Positions 58,085 through 64,000 of a DNA stretch of 64,000 nt are shown here, in pieces. The notes beneath the pieces were generated by a model. That model saw only the letters and a program-made list of their open reading frames with translations. It had not been told where the DNA came from and did not search any database. Every line of letters begins with the position of its first letter. The first letter of the stretch is position 1. The translations under genes and the position numbers were made by a program. The stretch comes from Sistotremastrum niveocremeum HHB9708 (lineage: Eukaryota > Basidiomycota > Agaricomycetes > Sistotremastrales > Sistotremastraceae): NCBI GenBank assembly GCA_001630475.1, contig KV419434.1, positions 175,528-239,527 of the forward strand, in the 5' to 3' direction.

Positions 58085-59983
58085 CTAGGAATCTGTCAGC
58101 AGTTGAGCCGCGGCTTCTGACTTAGGAACAAATCTACACGGAAATGTCTTCGGGTGACTAACGAAGCTGTTCTCGTATTCCACCAGAGGCGTTATCTCGT
58201 TTCCTTCTCCATCCACTGCTTTCAATATATTGAAAGTCGCAAGAAGACCCGAGGCCAGCGCAAAACTCGAGGACTCGGCAAAGTGACGCCCTTCACGACA
58301 GTAAGTCAAACCTCTTGCACTCACTTTATTCATGCATACCTGGACAGATGCGTCTCCCGAATCCATAGATGAAAATTCGCGGGTCATCTTGAGGTTCTTT
58401 TTCATCAGAAGCTAAGAAACGTTCGGGATTGAATTTCTTAGGCTCGGGGTAGCGGTTCTCATCGTGCAACATCGCCCTGATAAAGAACGGTTGTTTCAAA
58501 TTGTGCGGAAGAGTTGGTCTCGTAGCTTACGCAATGTTGGGAATGATACAAGTGCCAGCCGGTATAAACATACCATCATAAACATCGTCCTCCGTAAGCC
58601 GGTGAGTATTACCTGATATTGAATGAAATAAAATATTATTTTCTGAGGCTGTCCTGGATTTCTCACCAAGAGGTGCGATAGGACTCCATCTCATCACTTC
58701 GGTGAGCACAGCATTAAGATAGGGCATATTTGGTCTATCTTTTATTTCTGGAAGTCTAGATGGACCAACGATTTGGTCTATTTCCTCTTGAGCTCGACGT
58801 TGCACCTCTGGATGCAGCACCATAGCTAGTATGAATGCTTCTAGGACGCTGACGGCCTTAGAGAAATCCTGAGGTGATTCCGAAAATATTCCCTGAAGAA
58901 CGCCTTACTGTATCAACACCACCGACATACATAGCTGCGGCACCGTAGCGGATGACATCGTCGTATGCGTCATTCGAACCATCAGGCTTAGCAAGTAGTC
59001 GTGAGGCTACAAAAGAGTTGATCGTGGTGGGGTCCGTGTGCTGCATTTGCCGTCTAGTCCATTCGAACGGTGTCGAGATCATCTTCTCCAGTAATGTGTT
59101 TTGTTCAGAAGCCCATTGATGAAACTCGGTGCCTGGGAACCAAGGGGGAACGTATTTCACTGTTTGGACTCTCTGTCAATTTTGAATGGATAAAGGAGGG
59201 ATAATGTGCGCACGGATCGGATATGAATCCACCAACCAATATCCAGGGAGCGCTTTCAGGGAAATTGTCGCCAGCCAATCTCGGACCAGTTGGATCATTG
59301 GATCGTTGTGAGGCTCAACGGTATATCCGTACGTGACTTTCATGATAATCGAGCCCGCAACACTGTAGAAAGTCATGGATCAGGAAGAGGGATACGTTCG
59401 ACATAGGCTGACTCACGTTTTTAGATGTTGAACGTAGTACTGAGGATCGTTCAGAGTATTGCGAAGGAAAGACTTGGCCTCCTGTTCCTGCGTCTTGCAA
59501 TGCTTGTGGACCGAATTGACTCCCATTTCCTCTCTAAACATTTTCTGATATTGCACCAGCCTTGGGTTACTCGTGCTACACAGAAAGACGGTTTGTCCTC
59601 TGTGCGTCAATTCCGAATTCATCACAGTCATCTGCCTGTCCGAATATATTCTTGAGCGCTTGTTTAGAAGATCGACTGCGGATTTCGCTGAGTTTATGAC
59701 GATGAAAGGCGCTTTCCCAAGGCCTAAGTATACCACGGGTCCTGCAATCTTATAGGCAAAATTTGCATCGAAATGAGAGGGTCTAGTTACCATAAAGTTT
59801 AGACAATTCAGCATATTGCTTCCAAAGCGGGTTTTCCGCGGATACCTGAGGAGCCTTGAATCGCGTGCGAAAGAGGTTTATTTTGTTGGGTCCTGGTGGT
59901 AGACGATGCTGCTTCCGAATATAGGAGGTACACCAGATCGCTATCGCAAACAAGAATGCAGCCAAAACATCTTGAAGTGTCAT
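58085..59983 (-). CDS. Cytochrome P450 monooxygenase (P450-12)
   Basis: Starts at 59983 (MTLQDVLAAFLFAIAIWC). The anchor is at the very N-terminus and the hinge is short and different (HRLPPGPNKINLF). Motifs: SAKSAVDLLNKRSRIYSDRQ (Pro replaced by Gln), [45 protein letters not shown], helix I GGVDTV (near 58915), TEVMR with WSPIAPLG, GMFIPAGTCIIPNIA, LHDENRYPEPKKFNPERFL and heme loop YGFGRRICPG (near 58345-58370), then GRHFAESSSFALASGLL to the stop at 58085. The Tyr at the start of the heme loop, NPERF and the N-terminus set it apart from the other twelve, so it is a different subfamily that shares the intron pattern. All exons are open. Confidence 0.9.
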
Positions 59984-60809
59984 GATAAAAGTTGATTATT
60001 GTGTCAAGCAGAGCCCCGAAGAGATCGCTTCCTGGCAGTAGGGTGACGGCACGTTGAAACCTCAAATTGAAAGCGATGCCATGTAAACATCTTATCTAGC
60101 ATGCAGAACGGGATGTTGCGGTCTTCTCAGACGTCGATCTACTCTGATTTTCCCGAACTGGTATCGCTTTCGCGAACCCCTGACTAAGCCGATTGCAGCC
60201 TTGATAGGAGGAGACCACCCAGAATCCATTCACAGATACGATCCACCTGATTATCATGTAACGGTACGTGTGCTGTATGATTTTGTCTTCGGGGCCTCAG
60301 ACAAAGAGCTTTTCTCGAGGAAACTGAGTCGTATAATGAAGAGGCCAAGACCAGGAAGAAAATATATTAGTGCATCAGCAGAAGAGTTCTCGGATGTCTC
60401 TCATCAGGAACCGAGATCAATGTTGATGCCCTGCGAGAGTTCCATTTTGCTGTTGAAGACACTCCTGTAGCCGTTACTCAAGCCGTTATTGGCTCGGAAT
60501 GCGAGGGAAATGGCAGTCGAGATCAGTTCGATCGAGATCCAGCCGCGTGACTGTGACTAGCACGTGACAGTCGTTGCAGTTGCCTTTCGGACTGCTTCGG
60601 CGACTCGGAGGGTCTCCCTCTTTCCGGAGCGACTGACGGCGAACAAGCCAGACAAGGACCCATGAACCCTAGAGATGTATTGTGCGAACGGACGCAAAGA
60701 AGCTGTTATAGCCTTCAATCCCCTCTGGAACTCGTCCGACACACCACAGCAGCAGCGGTCATCACAAGTCTCATCCTGAGACCGTTTTCTTGAAGCCCGG
60801 ACCAGTGTC
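59984..60809. other. Intergenic, divergent promoters of P450-12 and P450-13
   Basis: No gene is supported. A plus-strand frame at 60201-60470 and a minus-strand frame at 60557-60811 lack splice or start support. Confidence 0.5.
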
Positions 60810-62863
60810 ATGTCGTTCGATCCAACTAATAATATTGTACGTTCTGTTTGAAGATACGAGCACTCTTACGAGCTCATTCCATGCGCCTAGGCTCCCGTCA
60901 ACCCCCTAGGTCGAGCACCCAATGAAACATTGACACGGTCGGAAAACCAACAACTTGGCCAGCTGGGCAGTCTCAGCCTTCCCTTACTCTGTTCATTAAT
61001 CTTCATCGCTCTCTACTTGTCCTGGAAATCTCGAAGGAACGCCCTTCCGCCAGGGCCATCAACACGCTTTCCGTTTTGGGGGCGGCTGAAATTCAGTGAG
61101 AGAAAGTGGGAGGATTTCACGGAACTGGCAAAGAAATATGGTATTCGCCCATTGTGTTCGCTCTCGCTCCCGTGCTGACGTCAACTCCCGAGGCCCTGTC
61201 TTTCACTACCGCGATGGCCAGACGAACTACGTCGTGCTCAACTCCCCCGATGCTATCTTCGACTTGCTGAACAAGCGATCTCGGATATATTCCGACAGGC
61301 CGCAGGCCTACGTGTCGAACATGCTTGGACAGAACAAGACCGCCTTCAGAACTAGATCTGATTCGCGATTCTTTCACGTCCATCGACGGATGTTCAATGA
61401 CGCAATGGGACCTCGTTCCGTTCACGAGCACTTCCCGCTGCTGGAGAAGCTGAGAATCCGATTGTTAGGCCAACTTCTATCCAACCCTCATGACTTCATT
61501 GAGCATATCAAGATGTCCGTCGCCAATCCCTATACCTAAGCCGTCTTACTAAGACTTTGTAGGAGTGCTGGTTCGGCTGTGTTGAAGATGGCCTACGGAT
61601 ACGATGTACGGACCAAGGACGACGACTTCCTCGTCTCTATAATGAAGTACGTTCGTGTCACCAGCACTTACGGTGGCCTCGGAATGTGGGCTGTCGATCA
61701 CTATCCCTTTCGTACGTTCAGTTATGAATCTTGCTCCAACCACACACTTACGCAACGTCTTTGATAGTGAAGTACATGCCGCGCGGATTTCCCGGCACCA
61801 GTTATCGGAAATTCGTAGAAGAATTCCCCGCTAAGCACAACAAGATTCTACACCGAACAACCGATTGGGTCAAGGCCGAAATGGCAGCTGGGCGTGCTGT
61901 CCCTTCCTTCGTGTCGAAACAGCTCGGTGACGCTGTCGATATTCTGGATGAGGAACATGAGGACCATGTTAGACATGCTGCTGCGGGAATGTACCTAGGC
62001 GCAGCGGACACGGTGAAGCACCTCCTCTACTTGTCATATGCACATTCACTCACGGTTATCCGATGATAGACGCCCGGTGTTCTAATGACGTTCTTCCTCT
62101 GTATGACGCTCTTCCCCGAACCTCAGAGGCGTGCCCAAGAAGAGATTAATCGCGTCATCGGGAAAGATCGGCTGCCTGTCATGGCAGATAGAGATGATCT
62201 TCCCTATGTCAACGCTTTGATTAAGGAATGTCTGCGATGGCACCCTGTTGCACCTTTGGGTGAGCGTCACAACCTATGATCGGCGTGAACTTATCTACTC
62301 GTGAACTTATCTAATCAAAATCTGCGATAGGTTTGGTACATTCGGTCACTGAGGATGATGAGTATAACGGAATGCTCATTCCGAAAGGATCGACCATAAT
62401 CGCTAATCTATGGTGCGTCCTTCGTTCATCTTCAGTGAGAAGATTGACAAACATTGCGCAGGGGCCTTTCCAAGGACGAGCAAATTTATCCGGATCCATG
62501 GAAATTCCAACCAGAGAGATACATCACCGACTCAAACTCGACTCCTCAAATGGAACTCCGCGAATGGGTATTCGGCTTCGGTCGAAGAATCTGCCCCGGT
62601 CAGTCTGTCCCACTCCTAAGTACGGCGGAATTATTAATCCGTCACCAGGTCAATATTTCGCAGAAGCCTCATTGTTCATCAGTGTCGCATCTGTCTTAGC
62701 AATGTTCGACATCTCAAAACCGGTCGATAGCGACGGGAAAGATATTGTGCCTGATGGGCTATATGGTGGGGGAACGACGAGCCTTCCGCTCCCTTTCGAG
62801 TGCTGCATCGTACCGAGGAACGATACGCTGGCAGAGATCATTGGTTTGATGACTGAAAAGTAA
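60810..62863 (+). CDS. Cytochrome P450 monooxygenase (P450-13) with an extra 5' exon
   Basis: The anchor exon has no in-frame ATG, but an upstream exon at 60810-60836 (MSFDPTNNI) joins it in phase 0 through a gtacgt intron ending gcctag at 60890, giving MSFDPTNNIAPVNPLGRAPN, then ETLTRSENQQLG before the anchor LPLLCSLIFIALYLSW and hinge ALPPGPSTRFPFW. Motifs: NSPDAIFDLLNKRSRIYSDR, KMAYGYDVRTKDDDFLVSI, GMWAVDHYPF, KYMPRGFPGTSYRKF, helix I GAADT (near 62000), KECLR (ExxR) with WHPVAPLG, GMLIPKGSTIIANLW, SKDEQIYPDPWKFQPERYI and heme loop FGFGRRICPG (near 62570-62600), then GQYFAEASLFISVAS to the stop at 62861-62863. The roughly 35-residue polar N-terminus before the anchor is unusual in this array and carries NNI and NET, the latter an N-glycosylation sequon. 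Confidence 0.88.
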
Positions 62864-63209
62864 AGACCCTCGGTCTTGTAATCAGTAGCATGCCTTTTCA
62901 ATGACTATAATCCATTCTGTTCGTGGCTAAGCTGCGTGCAAAATTTAAAAGCAGAAGAATACGCGAAGAGAATGCGGGCGTGATTACGTAACAAATGCGC
63001 GTCTCTCATTCATCCCAATGAATCCCATGATCATCAATTCTAGCCCCCGTGCCTCTCTCACGTCGGGAGAACGGATCACTGATAAGCACGATCATAATGG
63101 ATCTCTAGCAGGGCTTCACGAAATCTAAAGACTCGCTTTTCCTGCTCTCATTTCCACCGAATCGTCATCAACCGAAAGCTGTTGATCCTGCGATTCCATT
63201 CGCTGGCAA
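62864..63209. other. Intergenic, promoter of the kinase gene
   Basis: No gene seen; holds the 3' region of P450-13 and the kinase promoter. Confidence 0.5.
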
Positions 63210-64000
63210 ATGCACTCCCATAATACTTCTCTCTCGAGTTCGGAACAAGATACAGCTAGCAAGTCACTCAACATATCTGATATCGACATTACTAGCCGAA
63301 TAAAATATCCAGAAGATCGACGATTCCCCGTTAAATTTGGCGGCTATGCAGACATATATATGGCGGATCTAGACGGTCTGAAAGTAGCAGTGAAGGTGAT
63401 GAGAGATGTGGGCGTGAATGAGGAGAAAAGGCTTGCGCTAAGTAAAGTGAGTATTGCCATACATTCACCCGAACGATCGGGTTCCCATCTCTTGTTTAGA
63501 AAATACAGGACGAGATATCGATATGGTCTTCGATGCAACATCCGAATATATTGCCGTTCAAAGGATTCACGTTCTTTCCTCCCGAAGCCTCAGATTTCTC
63601 CGTTTTCGCTCTGGTGTCGCCATGGATGGAGCGAGGGACTCTGTTGGAATATGTTAAGCCTTGCAGTGATGGTCATCGATGTATCATGGTATGTTGATAT
63701 ATTCTCTTTCGAAATGGCGGCACCCTGATGCACCGACATTACAGCTGTTGGAAGTATGCAAGGGACTGGAGTACCTGCACGAGCGAAATATCGTCCATGG
63801 AGACTTGAAAGGGGTGAATATCAATTGCTATTGTCATCTGCGGCACGGGAAACCTGACTATGCTTAGTGCAATATTCTCGTTACGGGTCAAGGTCGTCCT
63901 GTTCTCGCAGATTTCGGACTTTCGAGACTGTCGGAAGTCGATGCAGTCTTCTCTACCAAATCAGCTGCGTCTAGCGCAACCGGATTCCAAGGTACCGCGA
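63210..64000 (+). CDS. TKL-like protein kinase, 5' part (cut by the window end)
   Basis: Starts MHSHNTSLSSSEQDTASKSL. Subdomains appear in order: glycine loop region KFGGYADIYMADLDG, VAVKV (catalytic Lys), a gtgagt intron, IQDEISIWSSMQHPNIL (subdomains III-IV), FALVSPWMERGTLLEYV (hinge), another intron, LLEVCKGLEYLHERNIVHGD (catalytic loop HGDLKG), an intron inside the loop, then CNILVTGQGRPVLADFGLSR (DFG motif). HGDLKG..NILV and the short N-terminus match Agaricomycete tyrosine-kinase-like (TKL) kinases, an expanded family (family knowledge). The frame is open to the end of the window; the C-lobe lies beyond. Confidence 0.88.

Noticed and set aside
1-64000. tRNA, rRNA or small nucleolar RNA genes
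   Set aside because: No cloverleaf with A and B boxes or rRNA core sequence was noticed on either strand; a covariance-model scan would settle it.

Overview
The window is nuclear DNA of a filamentous basidiomycete, most likely an Agaricomycete. Genes are dense and cut by many introns of about 45-70 bases with GT-AG ends. The largest gene family is membrane-anchored microsomal cytochrome P450s with the IYSDRP and FGFGRR..C.G signatures common in Agaricomycete P450 expansions. Exons were placed by hand from splice signals, reading frame and comparison among paralogues, so short exons and some starts are provisional.

Layout. 0-4.1 kb: the 3' exons of an unrecognised helical-protein gene, a 5'-truncated LINE relic, and a ten-exon gene for a helical protein with one hydrophobic segment. 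4.4-6.0 kb: an F-box-like gene. 6.6-12.9 kb: three P450 genes. 13.0-16.8 kb: a 3.8 kb DNA transposon with inverted repeats of about 535 bp and a 9-bp target duplication (Mutator-like, no transposase seen), with gene-like fragments inside. 17.0-18.7 kb: an F-box protein. 19.4-28.9 kb: three genes for a secreted, Kex2-type-processed protein family, two of them convergent with a P450 gene, giving a duplicated two-gene module. 29.3-31.0 kb: a mitochondrial membrane protein and histone H2A.Z. 31.8-41.0 kb: four P450s, one carrying a frameshift. 41.7-49.3 kb: a small secreted-protein candidate, a 7TM receptor with a partial tail duplicate, a UCHL5-type deubiquitinase and a C2H2 zinc-finger protein. 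50.1-51.9 kb: a second F-box protein. 52.0-62.9 kb: four more P450s. 63.2 kb to the end: the start of a TKL-like protein kinase.

Thirteen P450 genes lie in about 56 kb. They share most intron positions (after the YG of the N-terminal exon, after the helix region ending HLR/HIK, after DSYPF, after the I-helix DT, after PLG, after NIW and after CPG), so they arose by local duplication. No terpene synthase, polyketide synthase, peptide synthetase or transporter was found, so this looks like an expanded P450 array, perhaps for detoxification or wood and plant compounds, and not a classical biosynthetic cluster. The most unusual part is the secreted-protein/P450 block at 19-29 kb. Its three secreted-protein genes share a dyad motif just upstream of the start codon, and its two P450 genes share two promoter blocks. 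Conserved nuclear genes (H2A.Z, UCHL5) sit inside the array.
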